Positions 51,641 through 62,264 of a DNA stretch of 64,000 nucleotides are shown here, piece by piece. The notes under the pieces are model-generated. The model had not been told where the DNA came from. It saw only the letters and a program-made list of their open reading frames with translations, and did not search any database. This stretch comes from Nothopassalora personata (Eukaryota > Ascomycota > Dothideomycetes > Mycosphaerellales > Mycosphaerellaceae). Numbering within the stretch: position 1 is the first letter of the stretch; each line of letters begins with the position of its first letter. A program made the position numbers and the translations under genes. The stretch is taken from positions 2,418,001 through 2,482,000 of the forward strand of contig CM066287.1 of NCBI GenBank assembly GCA_033816765.1, read 5' to 3'.

Positions 51641-53032
51641 ATGCAGTGAATCACAGCAGCAGCCCTGGCTTTGGCTGTCCTCGGTCATGCCGCTCCTCAA
51701 TTCCCACCAAAGGGTGGCTACGGTGATGACGATTCTCCTGCCCCGGTCCCTAGCACTGGCATCGTCTTCGCGACCGCCACTGGCGGTGTCGCCCTTCCAA
51801 CTGGCTTCCCGGCTTTCCCCACCAGCGACCGCTCGAGTGCCGTGAAGGCTCGCGCTGACGATGGTGAGGTAAAGAGGTCTAGCTCGTCCGACGACGACAA
51901 CTCATCTTCCTCCAAGTCATCTTCTTCCGGCAAGTCATCTTCTTCCGGCAAGTCATCTTCTTCCGGCAAGTCATCTTCCGACGACGACGACGACGACAAG
52001 TCATCTTCTTCCGGGAAGTCATCTTCTTCCGGGAAGTCATCTTCTTCCGGGAAGTCATCTTCTTCCGGGAAATCATCTTCTTCAGCCAAGTCACCTTCTT
52101 CCGCCAAATCATCTTCTTCCGCCGATGCATCTTACGGGACTTTATCTTCTTCCGGGAATTCATCGTCTTCCGGGCAGTCATCTTCTTCCGGGAAGTCATC
52201 TAAATCTTTTGGCGCTGCTGCCGCCTCCGTCACAGGCAGCTCCTCCGAGCTCGGCTCGCCTGCCTTCGGTGGCAGCAGTGGAGGTTCCTCCGGTGGCAAG
52301 CTCCCAGCTTCCTCAGGCAGCTCCGTTCTTAGTGCTGTGCAGACTATTGCAGCCGGCCAGTCCTTTGACGGGGGCATGGTCCTTTACGACCGCGGCGTCC
52401 ATTGCACTGGCCAAAAAGAAGGTGGCGACAAGGACGCAGTCTTCCAGCTGGAGGAAGGCGCTTCCATCTCCAACGTCATCATCGGTCCAAACCAGATTGA
52501 GGGTATCCACTGCTTCGGCGCCTGCAAGCTCAAAAACGTCTGGTGGTCCGCTGTGTGCGAAGATGCTTTCACCATCAAGCAGCAAGACGCTAGCGCAACT
52601 ACCACCATCACTGGTGGCGGTGCTTTTGGCGCTGAAGATAAGGTCTTCCAGCACAACGGTGGCGGCTCTCTGTCCGTCTCTGGCTTCACCGTCAATAAAT
52701 TCGGCAAGCTCTACAGATCCTGCGGCAACTGCAAGACCCAAGTCCAGCGTCACGTCACTTTAGACGACATTACTGCTACTAATGGGAAGTCTCTGGTCGG
52801 TATCAACCGTAAGTCGTTGACTTTTCCACTCTCCATGCTACGACCATAATGCTAACACGGAATTTCAGCCAATTACGGTGACACCGCCACATTAAAGTCT
52901 ATCAAGGCCTCCGGTGTGAGCAACATCTGCGAAGAGTTCGATGGCAACGACTCCGGCGCCGAGCCCAAGCAGTCCGGCTCCGGACCAAGCAACTCCTGCA
53001 TCTACAGCACTTCCGATATCTCTTCTTCCTAG
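51641..53032 (+). pseudogene. Pectate lyase, PL3 family, with TGA at codon 3 and serine-repeat linker
   Basis: PL3 pectate lyases cut polygalacturonate by beta-elimination outside the cell. Exons: 51641-52808 and 52869-53032 (443 codons). The frame begins ATG CAG TGA: the third codon is a stop, and the next codons encode a perfect hydrophobic signal core (ITAAALALAVLGHAA). No other ATG could supply a signal peptide. Residues about 80-190 are an SSSSGK repeat linker with two Asp runs. The catalytic domain (about 230-443) is intact: FDGGMVLYDRGVHC, VIIGPNQIEGIHCFGACKLK, NVWWSAVCEDAFTIK, SCGNCKTQ, the splice GIN-PNYGDTATLKS, NICEEFDGN and GSGPSNSCIY. Because everything downstream is undamaged, the stop is recent, or is a sequencing error, or is read through. 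I call it a pseudogene with those alternatives open. Confidence 0.7.
51898..52205 (+). repeat. 18-bp tandem repeats coding SSSSGK
   Basis: Units of TCATCTTCTTCCGGSAAG repeat about fourteen times with small variants (GGC/GGG, GCC, AAA) between the signal peptide and the lyase domain, broken by an Asp run near 51979-51996. The copies are nearly identical, which suggests recent expansion or homogenisation. Unit length keeps the reading frame. Confidence 0.9.
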
Positions 53033-53563
53033 AGGTGTGTAAGCGGATGAGCTATTCAATTCTAAGGGCATGATATATGGGTTCACTCCACGGATGTTGG
53101 TAATTTGATAGAGCAGATGTAGCAACAGACAAATACACCGAAACAGAATGGGCTAGTTGCCCCGTGCACTAAACTTCGTTTGACCTCCACTTCCGTTTGG
53201 TCATGCATGTCAACGAGGTCTCTTCCTGCCGTCAAGTCCCTCCATCCTCGCGTGAGAAGAAGCCCTGCCACCAATTCACATGCTTCGGGGGCTTGGGGTT
53301 TCAGTATTGTAAATTGCGTATCATCGACTCCGGTTGCGACTGCTGCTATGCGGCTGCCATTGACTCTCATGCGTTTGTCAGTATGACAGGATTTCCAGAT
53401 CTCGAAGATACACATCCATTTAACCTATCATCAACGTCGCGAAGTGGTATCCTGATATATACGCAAGGCACGGAGCACGCGACCAAAGATGGAACGAACA
53501 GCCGCCGCTCCCAGACATGCCACAACATGTTTAAACTCATCCCAACTGGCGACAACCACGCAT
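53033..53563. other. Intergenic between convergent genes
   Basis: Holds the 3' ends of the pectate lyase gene (plus) and the coiled-coil gene (minus). No gene is supported. Confidence 0.45.
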
Positions 53564-55037
53564 TTAACCCAACCTAATGACCCCGACCTCCTTCGGCCTG
53601 CCAGACCTACTCTTCGACCTCCTCCTATAAAGCGCAAACTGCTTCTCCTTCTTCGCCGGCTCAAGCAACAACTTCCCAGCCCGCAAACGGCTCGTGTGCT
53701 CAAACAACAAGTCGGTCTCTCGCTTATCCATGTCTCGTAAGATGATGATGTAATCGGGGTTATGCTATTAGTGCAAAGGTCGCGGTCAGCTATCGGTAAT
53801 AATGTAGAGGATAGAAGCGCCGAGCATTTTTGTGGACGGGAACGTGGTGGCGACTTACGCGATCGTACTCCCATGGAAGATCGTAGTATTTCAGCGTTTC
53901 GACTGCGAGGTAGTCGCGGTGGACTTTGGGGTAGACGGGCGCTCGGGGTGATTGGAAGAGGTCAAGGGCGGTGGTGGTTGTTGTGGTGGTTCTGGTGGGG
54001 GATTCGACGCTCTTCTTGAATTTCTTGGCCTTCTCCTCGTCGACCATGATGTCGATTGTTCGTTCGGTGTAGCCCAGGCTTGCAAGACGTTTTCGCATCT
54101 CGCTTTGGAATTTCTCTTCGGCTTCTTTCTCTTCACGCTTCTTCTTGTCTTCGCGTTCCTTTTGCTCCCGGAGGAATTCGTTGTATTCTCGCTCCTTTTC
54201 TTCCTTGTCGCGTCGCTCCTTCTCTTTGAAGGCTCTGTATGCTGCTGCCTCCTTGTCCTTCTTTTCTTTGGCTTCTTTCTCGAGCTTCTCCTTGATTCGC
54301 TGCTCTTCGGCGGCTTGCTTGTCTTTGGCCTCACGAGCTTTACGCTCAATCTCGTCTTTCCAGCGCTTTTCATCAGCTTCTCGCTTTTCAGTCGCTTCGC
54401 GAATCTTGCGCTCGTAGTCCTCCACAGCACGCTTCTCGTTTCTCTTCCGCTCATCTTCTTCTCGCTCCTTTCGGATCTCTTCCTCCAACTGCTCAAGCCT
54501 CCACTTGTTCTTGATTCGTTCTTGTTCCAGCTTCCATGTCCGTTCGCGCGAGCGCTCCTTCAACTCAGCTTCCTTCTGCGCAAGCTGCCACTCTGCAAGG
54601 CCAGCTGGAGGAACTGGTGGACGATCGAACGGTGAAGCGTCAGACCGGCCTCGTGAGCGTGACCTGAACCTGTGCTCCATAGCCATCTCGGCGAGCTCGT
54701 CTACGAGCTCATCGCCCAACTTGTCACCCAGTCTGCTGCGCCCTCGCATGCGACCATCAGGCGAAGATCGAGGCGATGCGCGGCGAGAAGATGGAGCAGC
54801 CGGATATGGAGGGTAGGGCTGGTAAGGGGGATAAGGCGATCCCTCCTGGTCTTGAAAGTTGCGATTGTAGACGTTTATTGTCGGCGCCTGACTAGCACCC
54901 TGCGATCTGCTTCTGTACAGCCCGGAGCCAGCTGGAGCGAGGAAGCCCCCAGCATCGCTTCGCATATGATGCGGCGAGGGTCTTCGTCGTGGTCGGCCAT
55001 AGTAATCCCACTCGTCGTTACCGTAGTAGTCCCCCAT
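53564..55037 (-). CDS. DUF8035-like coiled-coil protein
   Basis: A 459-residue protein. Exons: 55037-53859 and 53764-53564, with a 94-bp intron (GTAAGT...TAATAG) joining PWEYDR to HNPDYIIILRDM. The N-terminus is Tyr/Arg/Pro-rich (MGDYYGNDEWDYYGRPRRRP). PYPPYQPYPPYPAAP and an Arg/Ser-rich patch follow, then a continuous K/E/R coiled coil at about 155-330. The folded C-terminus has LASLGYTERTIDIMVDEEK, YPKVHRDYLAVETLKYYDLP, YIIILRDMDKRETDLLFEHT, then a basic tail (RRRSKSRSGRPKEVG). This arrangement is shared by a large fungal family (DUF8035, often called reticulocyte-binding-like in databases for its coiled coil). Function unknown. A version without splicing would lose the YIIILRDM block, so the two-exon model is preferred. 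Confidence 0.8.
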
Positions 55038-56416
55038 CTTGTCAATGCTCTCTGCAAAACGTTATCGTGCAAGAAAAGAGGACAAGAAGAAGAGGACCGG
55101 ACTTAGGAAACACGAGAGGTACCAAGTGACTGAGACCGGTCAAAGAAAGACAAGGATGTCTGAGTTGGAAGCCTGATTACGAGATGTCTTGCTGCGGCTT
55201 GTCTTGGGCAACGCTGAGTCTTGTGTGGGATGAAGGAGGAACAAGAAAGAAAGAGCACAGGAAGAGGGGAATTATTCAGCTCAGTCTCGCCGAATACCGT
55301 GGGAGGTGGGCGCTTTAGGCTCTTGCGACATTCCGGGTCTGTCTTTTCAGCTGCTGGGGCCAGAACAAGACTGTGCAGGTAGTGTCAAAGAGCAGGGAGC
55401 TAGACCAGCTATCGGGTGATGCGCGATCATACCATGCTTCCTGCGGCAACCCATCTGCATGCACCGAATGAGCTTGTTCGTTCGGTGTCTAGCTCGTCCA
55501 TGGCTCGGCTCACGAATGACACACAAAGCGGCGGACTCAGCTGGCTTGCATATCATCAGGCGAGCAGCGCCTCCCCACGCAAACCACAGCAGCAGGTGGT
55601 GGTACCTGATCAGCGCATGCCGGGCCTGCTAGTCTTAGTCATGCGCAGCCAGAACATAGCACGGCGGTACGCGTCGCCCATGGCCAAGAAGCGTGCGCAT
55701 TGTCGAGATCGTTTGCTTTGGATGTGCGGCGGTGTTGCATGAGAGAAGCAACGAAGGATTCAAAGCGAAGGATTGCCCCGCCCCATTCCCGCGCCTTACC
55801 GAAAGCAGTAACACCAAGGACATGGATAGGACGACTTGGCACATGTGGGGAGGGCTGCGTCGCTTCTATTCTGGTCCAGAAGTAAAACACCCACGCAGCA
55901 CCAACATGTACTGCCACAGCTTTTCCGCGCAAGACGACACACCAGGACCTTCAGATCGCTAGGGTGGCTGCGGCTGAGAACAGCTCGGCCAGACCGTGGA
56001 GGTTAGTAGGTAGCGTTGTTGGTGCTGTGTCACACGTCGAATCCTACAGCCATGCGATGCATCTGATCCCAAATGGCCCATCTGCACCTCTGGAGACGCC
56101 ATTTGAAACAGCCAGCGCTCAGGTAAGCTGCTGCTGCTGATGCTCTTGTACCACAATGGCGTTCGCAGTATGGACGGACAGCGTGGCACCCAGCGACCTC
56201 ATTTTCGGGAGCATCTCAATCATGGTGAGAAGTGCCAGGCTCGAGAGACTGGGCACACCTGGGAAGGTGTATTGATTCACGTGTGCTCTGCAGACGAATG
56301 ACTCCTACTCGCGTGTCACTTGACTGTCATGTTAGTGAGACATGCCTCGTGTCGCGCAGAGGTATGGTTGCGCAATGATCTCCTCATCTTCATCAGGCTC
56401 GTGTGGTCTTTGAGCT
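55038..56416. other. Intergenic, 1.4 kb
   Basis: No gene is supported. The left part is the promoter of the coiled-coil gene; the right part is the 3' flank of vma5. Confidence 0.45.
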
Positions 56417-57714
56417 CTATATAATCTCAAACTCGTAGAATACATACGGCTCGAATCCCTGGTCGCCTCCCAAGCCTGCTCCTGCCATCTCTTGTTGCAG
56501 ACTGGAGTCGTCTGGTTTGGGCCGGCCCTTCTTGTCCTTACTCATGGCGTTGCCGCCTAAATCTGCAAACTTGCCATCGAGAGAAGCCTTGGCCTTCTTT
56601 GCACGTTTTGGGTCGGTCTGTAGCATTGATCAGCGTGACTGCTTTCCCTTCAGCTCATCTCAGCTTACCTTGATCAGTCCGCACACGTAGGCAAGCGGCA
56701 GACCGTATCTCAGGACAGTTTCCACAAAGACCCGAAGCGTGAGAACGTGTATCCAGCCCATTACCGCATCGCTGTAGCCTGTCCTCCCAAGTCGTAAGGC
56801 TTCACCCCAGACTCTCCTCTCCTCCTTCTCCAACTTTCGCAGCTCTTGCTCCTCGGCTTCTCTGCCACCATCTGTGAACTTCATATCTCGCGGCGTCCAT
56901 CTGTGTTCCCTGCACTTGTGTACAAACTCGGCACTATGCTTCTTGAAAACAGTCACCACGTATAGCTTGAACTCGTCATCCTTGGCAAGTAATTGTGCCG
57001 AGCGAGGTACGACCATCGGTGCTATCGATTCGTATGTTTTGAGGAAGTCCTTGACGAGCTGCGAAGGCACTGCCACAAGCTGCTGTTGAAGGTACTCGGA
57101 GTCGTCTGGCTTGAGCAATGCATCCGGATTTATGACAGAGGTCAAGGACTTTTGTGATAAATTGCCAGTCTGACCTCGTCGTGTTGAGGCTAGGTTGGTC
57201 TTTGTGGTATTGTACTGGCTGAACTTAGACTTGACATCGTTGTCTACTGCAGCGACCTCCTTTTGCAGAGTGTCAATGAGCTCAGCGATGGGCTTGTCGG
57301 CGCGGTATTTGACCTTGTTCCACTGGAAGGACTGCAGGTAGTTCTCGACCGGCTCTGCAGTGTTGGGTCAGTCCTACCGTTGGTCCTGCACGTATAGCAC
57401 GCGTGTGATCACATACTGTCGTTCACCACCTTCTGCTCCTGGAGCTTCTCTTCGTCGCCTTCCAGCAGAGATCGCAGCGAGTCTGCTATCTTGTCCACGA
57501 CACCTCGGCACCCTTGATCGAGCTTTGCCAGATCGTCTGCTTGCTGGACTAAGGCATCGAGTGTTCCGATCTTGAATTCGGGTATGGCGAAGGGATATGT
57601 AGTGCCGTCATTGGGATTCACGCCGGACCGCAGAGCTGTGAGAGCTTCATCTCGTTGGCCCGACGGTGATATCGATGTTGGAAGTGAAACGAGGAAGAAC
57701 GTCTGGGCGGGCAT
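56417..57714 (-). CDS. V-type ATPase subunit C (Vma5)
   Basis: Peripheral V1 subunit that joins the V1 and Vo sectors of the vacuolar proton pump and controls their reversible assembly. Exons: 57714-57417, 57354-56669 and 56617-56417 (394 aa, close to the 392 of yeast Vma5); introns are 62 and 51 bp. Splice 1 rebuilds VVNDKPVENYLQSFQWNK and splice 2 rebuilds GLIKTDPKRAKK. Hallmarks are SPSGQRDEAL near the N-terminus, ESIAPMVVPRSAQLLAKDDE in the middle, the HKCREHRWTPRDMKF block, and VETVLRYGLPLAYVCGL. The C-terminus FEPYVFYEFEII is the usual end of the family. It is transcribed divergently from gcv1, with 362 bp between start codons. Confidence 0.95.
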
Positions 57715-58076
57715 CTTCGGCCTGGAGCTCTATATGTCGAGGGAGAGGTCGGAGGTATGCGAATTGAATATTTTGTCACTGGTGGCGATGGTTGTTTGGC
57801 ACATACAAGAGAGCTTCACTTTCCCGTGCAAGCTGCCTGCAATGCTGAATGCTCAATGCTCTCACCATCGGAATGACGCCGCTTCCTTGTCCTTGTCCAC
57901 AGTCCGGCCTCTGCTTGGCTCGAACCAAAGTGGGGCCGCTCTATTTCAAAAACGCCACTGCTCGCTCTATACGTGACGAAAGTCATTCACTCGCACAACC
58001 GATGGGCTTGCTGCATCATATAGTGTGAGTGCGGTAGACCCGGACGCTCCAAGGACTCCCCGCCAGAGACACAACA
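57715..58076. promoter_or_regulatory. Divergent promoter, vma5 and gcv1
   Basis: Shared 362-bp upstream region between two housekeeping genes. No motif stands out. Confidence 0.4.
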
Positions 58077-59543
58077 ATGTCAGGCAATAAAGCTGTGCTT
58101 CGGCTTGCGCGCCCTTTGCGACGAGGTCCCAGAATCACCCAGTCATATTCCAGAGCGTCACCTCTGACGTATACAACAAGATCGTTCTCCTCCGAGCCAG
58201 TACGACAAGCAGGTCTCAAGGAAGTCCAAGCCAAGACCTTTTTCAACACATCATTCGAGCAACGGAGAGCACAAAGCTCCAATGCCTCCCCAGCACCAAA
58301 GTTCTTCACCGAGGCCAATCCGGGGCGAACAGCATTATACCATCTACACCTTGAACGTGGCGCCAAAATGGTCCCTTTTGGCGGCTACGAAATGCCCGTG
58401 CAGTACTCGGACCTTTCAGTGGGTGAGAGTCACCACTGGACCCGCGAGAACTCATCTCTCTTCGATGTGGGCCACATGGTGCAATACCACATCGAAGGTC
58501 CTGGTGCAGAGGCATTTCTGGAGTCGATCACCCCGGCTGGTCTGAAGGAAATGAAGGCGGGCACTTCTTCTCTGTCTGCTCTCTTGCACCCACACACCGG
58601 AGGTATCGTTGATGACTGCATCATCACACGCCTCGAGGACGGCCCAAAGCACCTGTTCTACGTAGTGACCAACGCCGGCTGCAGAGAGAAAGACTACAAA
58701 TTCTTATCCTCCGCCATCGGGAACTGGGACACCACCGTCAATCCGGTCGTAAGCCTACGCCATGTTGAAAGCGATGGCCAACCATACGGCCTTGTAGCAA
58801 TTCAAGGTCCCTTGTCCTCGGAGATTTTGCAATCTGCTCTAGCTGGCGCCTGTAAGGTCGACGTTGGCAAATGGTACTTCGGCAGCATGAAATACATCAC
58901 CCTCGACCTCCCATCCGGCGAAAGCCTGCCCATCGTGGCCAGCAGAGGTGGTTACACCGGCGAAGACGGCTTCGAGCTGTCGATCCACCCATCACAAACA
59001 GTCGAGGTAACGAAGCACCTGTTGGACACAGGAACTCCAGAAAAGCTACGATTCGCCGGTCTGGGCGCCAGGGACAGCCTTCGCCTGGAGGCTGGAATGT
59101 GCTTATACGGTCATGACCTGGACGACACTACGACACCAGTGGAGGCAGGTCTCAGCTGGATTATTGGCAAGTCCAGACGGTCCGGGGAGCTCGCTAGCTT
59201 CAATGGCGCAGAGACGATCATTCCACAACTCACGCCAAAGTCCAAGGGAGGCGCGGGCGTGTCGCGACGACGCGTAGGTCTCACGGTCGAAGGCTCTCCA
59301 GCACGAGAAGGTGCGGAGATTGTCGACAGCGATGGCAATGTCATTGGCAAGATCACTTCTGGATGTCCGTCTCCAACATTAAAGAAGAACATCGCCATGG
59401 GCTACATCAAGGATGGCATGCACAAGTCGGGAACTGAAGTTCAGGTTGTGGTCAGGGGCAAGAAGCGCAAGGCTGTCGTAACGAAGATGCCCTTTGTAAA
59501 AGCAAAATACTACAAGGATGAGCAAGGTGCTTACATTGGCTGA
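58077..59543 (+). CDS. Glycine cleavage system T protein (aminomethyltransferase)
   Basis: Mitochondrial folate-dependent enzyme that releases ammonia from aminomethylated H protein and passes the one-carbon unit to tetrahydrofolate. The 488-residue protein is intronless. An unusually long basic N-terminal part (about 85 residues, with LRLARPLRRGPRITQSYSRA) includes the mitochondrial presequence. The GCV_T fold starts at TALYHLHLERGAKMVPFGGY and contains SSLFDVGHMVQYHIEGPGAE, LHPHTGGIVDDCIITRLED and SRGGYTGEDGFELSI. It also has RFAGLGARDSLRLEAGMCLY and TPVEAGLSWIIGKSRR, the folate-binding and catalytic aspartate regions. The C-terminal GCVT_C barrel ends GYIKDGMHKSGTEVQVVVRG. The yeast counterpart is Gcv1. 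Confidence 0.95.
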   Translation: MSGNKAVLRLARPLRRGPRITQSYSRASPLTYTTRSFSSEPVRQAGLKEVQAKTFFNTSFEQRRAQSSNASPAPKFFTEANPGRTALYHLHLERGAKMVPFGGYEMPVQYSDLSVGESHHWTRENSSLFDVGHMVQYHIEGPGAEAFLESITPAGLKEMKAGTSSLSALLHPHTGGIVDDCIITRLEDGPKHLFYVVTNAGCREKDYKFLSSAIGNWDTTVNPVVSLRHVESDGQPYGLVAIQGPLSSEILQSALAGACKVDVGKWYFGSMKYITLDLPSGESLPIVASRGGYTGEDGFELSIHPSQTVEVTKHLLDTGTPEKLRFAGLGARDSLRLEAGMCLYGHDLDDTTTPVEAGLSWIIGKSRRSGELASFNGAETIIPQLTPKSKGGAGVSRRRVGLTVEGSPAREGAEIVDSDGNVIGKITSGCPSPTLKKNIAMGYIKDGMHKSGTEVQVVVRGKKRKAVVTKMPFVKAKYYKDEQGAYIG

Positions 59544-59893
59544 GTTACACCATGCTGCCCGGAATTTAGCACGAGTGAACAAGTTCAGTCGTCCTTTGCC
59601 AAGACTTCTCGGGCACTACAGTCGAGCACGAGCTTAGGCTAAAAGGGAGCGCTGAATTAGCACCCGTTACGACGTTTGACCTCGATTTACTGCACTCGTG
59701 ATCACACCACGTAAGAGTGGTGTCCTAGCCCCAAAGAAGTGCTCTTCCGCGGTCCTTCAGAGGGACCATCCATAGGCCTGCGCTCAAGCCTGTTCAACCG
59801 GGTATCGTAGATTATGCATTAGTGTAGGCGTCAATGCCGTATGTAGCGCTCCACGCGCTTTCTGCTGGGACTCCCCCAGGTTCTGATACTTCC
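59544..59893. other. Intergenic between convergent genes
   Basis: Contains the 3' regions of gcv1 (plus) and the unknown gene that follows (minus). Nothing else seen. Confidence 0.45.
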
Positions 59894-61189
59894 TCAACCC
59901 TTGATATCTTGTGTTTCTGCCGTCTGTGTATTCTTCAGCACTCCCTTTGCTGGTCGTGGCTGTGTCCGGGACGGTCGCAGCGCTCGATTTGCTACAAAGT
60001 CGTCCGGCTCGAAGGTGTTGACTTCTGCAGCTGCGTTTCCACGATCTGTCGATTGTTCTGCCGTATTCAATTCAGTCAAGGCTGCCGGCGCGATCGAAAC
60101 GCTCAGGGGCGATTTGCGACGCTTGGGCAGCTGAACCGGGTCGATCTTTGTGGCTAGGGCATTCTGTGTGCAGTGGACCTGCGCGAGACTCAGACGTGCG
60201 TTGATCTTCCCGTCTGACTTGCAGGCGGCGATATCATCATCCTCGTCGTCAGATTCGATGGCGTTCTCCGATGAACTGCCCACGAGCATGTTTGGAAGAG
60301 CGCTCGTTTGGTAATGCACTGGAGTCGGACCAGCAAGTTGAATCACCTTATCATCAGCTCTGGCTCGCCGCTCTGCATAGTTTGCGTAGTTGGGACGTGG
60401 AGGTCGTCCGTTCGAAGCATGATCGTCATCATCGCTCGAGAAGTCATCTTCGCTATCTGAAGCGATTGCGGTATCAGTTGTAGAGGTCTTCTCAGCTCCC
60501 GGTCCTTGCTTTGCCTTCGCTTTCTTGTCGTCGGCTGCGAGAGTCGGAGCTTTCGGGCGTCGCTTGGACTTGACATTTGGGAATTGAAGTTGATTGAGTT
60601 TGAGTTGAGCACTTTTCATCCGCTTGACGTGACATTTGTTCTGCTTCGTGGCCGCAAGATGAGCATGCGCCTGTTCGAGTACTCCGGATTGAGTGCGGAG
60701 TCCATCGGGCGGAGTGGGCTGGCATGTGACGTCTGCAAGCTCATCGTCCTCCCACCTACTGCTGGATCCACGCCGCAAGTCACTCGTGCTGCTCGCCACG
60801 CGGTCGACCTGCCATGTCCGCCGGCGATCGCCGAGTGCTGGTCGTCGGGCATAGGTGGTCAAATTCCCATCGCTCTTTGAGGGTCGGCATAGTGCCGCAG
60901 GTAAGCGATCCTTGAGTGCCTGTAACTCGGGTGCATTGTATAGAGCAGCTGTCGGCTTCGGAAACCCTGGAGGCGCCTCATCGACAGGTGATGCTGGGGT
61001 CCCGACGGTCTCGAGGGATGAGATTGAGGATCTGGCCAGAGAGTCGATCGAGGAAGATCTGCTCGGAACGAGAAAGCCTCGAGTGACAATGCAGCCGCTC
61101 TCGTCGACGGTGGTGGAAACTCGGCGGATGTCTCTGGATGTTCCTGATTTGAGCTTGGCCTCCCAGATTATATGCTCGAGCGGCGCCAT
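59894..61189 (-). CDS. Disordered protein of unknown function
   Basis: A 431-residue intronless protein starting at the ATG 61189 (MAPLEHIIWEAKLKSG); the open frame continues upstream to 61291 but without an ATG. Only the first 50 residues (IIWEAKLKSGTSRDIRRVS, then VDESGCIVTRGFLV) and a short ELQALKDRLP helix look ordered. The rest is Ser/Asp/Lys-rich: a basic KRMKSAQLKLNQLQFPNVKS segment, an acidic DSEDDFSSDDDD run, a second acidic ESDDEDDDIA run, and a PAKGVLKN near the end. Alternating basic and acidic patches suggest a nuclear or scaffold protein, but this is only composition. I do not recognise it. Confidence 0.62.
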   Translation of the reverse strand: MAPLEHIIWEAKLKSGTSRDIRRVSTTVDESGCIVTRGFLVPSRSSSIDSLARSSISSLETVGTPASPVDEAPPGFPKPTAALYNAPELQALKDRLPAALCRPSKSDGNLTTYARRPALGDRRRTWQVDRVASSTSDLRRGSSSRWEDDELADVTCQPTPPDGLRTQSGVLEQAHAHLAATKQNKCHVKRMKSAQLKLNQLQFPNVKSKRRPKAPTLAADDKKAKAKQGPGAEKTSTTDTAIASDSEDDFSSDDDDHASNGRPPRPNYANYAERRARADDKVIQLAGPTPVHYQTSALPNMLVGSSSENAIESDDEDDDIAACKSDGKINARLSLAQVHCTQNALATKIDPVQLPKRRKSPLSVSIAPAALTELNTAEQSTDRGNAAAEVNTFEPDDFVANRALRPSRTQPRPAKGVLKNTQTAETQDIKG

Positions 61190-62264
61190 GATAAGTGTGC
61201 TTCTGGATATCTTCTGCGAAAATGTACCGTGCGATGTCCGTTGGAATGTTGCAAGTGCATAGAGACGAGGCGAAAAGTCGGTGGCTGGCAAGTGGGAAGT
61301 CGGTGCTGCTGATTCTGTTCACTTTGGAGATGGTGAATCGTGCGTCTAGCGAGCTCCAGTGTGGATATAAGAGAAGTTGCGACGTCTTGAGTGTCGTTGG
61401 AGGAAGGTGTCTGGAAGGTGATGTGCTCTTGAAGACATCAGTGAATGAGGGAAAGTGCGATGCCCAAGCTCTGTCCCTCTGCAAACACCGCTTGGCTGGT
61501 CCTGGTCAGCTATACATGTCGATTCTACTTTCAAACGTTTTGGAAAGACATCGTCGGATCATAGTTGAGTTCGCTGTCACGGCTAGAACACTACAGTAGA
61601 GTCTTGGCCGGTCTCGAGTATAATCGTACGGGGCATAACACGTCGATTATGGCCCATGTTCAGACATTTGCTGCATCGATGCGCATCTGTTAGCGCATTG
61701 CGTCTAAGCGTGCTGTTCTACTGCGATGTGGCCTCGCCGGAACAGCCAGTCGAAAGACTACCAACGTGGTGGCGACAGGCATCACTGTCGTTCCGGCACA
61801 TATCGACTATGAGCATTTTGCAGGACATATTTGGGAGGAACAGATCGAAGGCCTTTGCTCATCGCGGTCAGTGTTGAACTTTGTGCTGGGACCACTCATA
61901 TGATACCTCCCGATACATCCGCCTCCTGCCATGTGGCCAGACATCGCGATCCCTTCACAGAAGCAATGTGATATCGGCTTGTGTACCATAGAACTACCTA
62001 GGTAGTCTATCTGGGAAACATAAGCTCGAGATCTACCCGAGACAGCCCTGACGGGAAGCGCTAATGCCAGGTACATGCACATCTAAGCCTTATCCTCACA
62101 CGTCATTGCGTGGCAGGTGCAGGCGGTTTTCTTTCCCAGTTCGGTATCCGACATATTGCACCATTAAGTCGTTCCATATCCGACGTCGCTTCCCGCATAC
62201 AAAACACAGACTGAGACTCAAGGTCGTGATCTGATAGCACAACAACGGGTCCAAAGAGAGAAAC
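61190..62264. other. Intergenic, 1.1 kb, divergent
   Basis: Lies between the divergently transcribed unknown gene (minus) and met14 (plus). No gene is supported. The sulfur-regulator binding site that might be expected near met14 was not recognised by eye. Confidence 0.45.

Noticed and set aside
51718..52199. Minus-strand acidic (EEDDFP) and basic (RKKMTS) frames over the pectate lyase
   Set aside because: They are antisense readings of the 18-bp serine repeat. The lyase frame continues into an intact PL3 domain.
53952..54635. Plus-strand Leu/Phe-rich frame opposite the DUF8035-like gene
   Set aside because: Antisense of the coiled coil, with no start context or domain.
56448..56462. Second B-box-like string (GGCTCGAATCCCTGG)
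   Set aside because: It lies inside the last coding exon of vma5 and has no matching A box.
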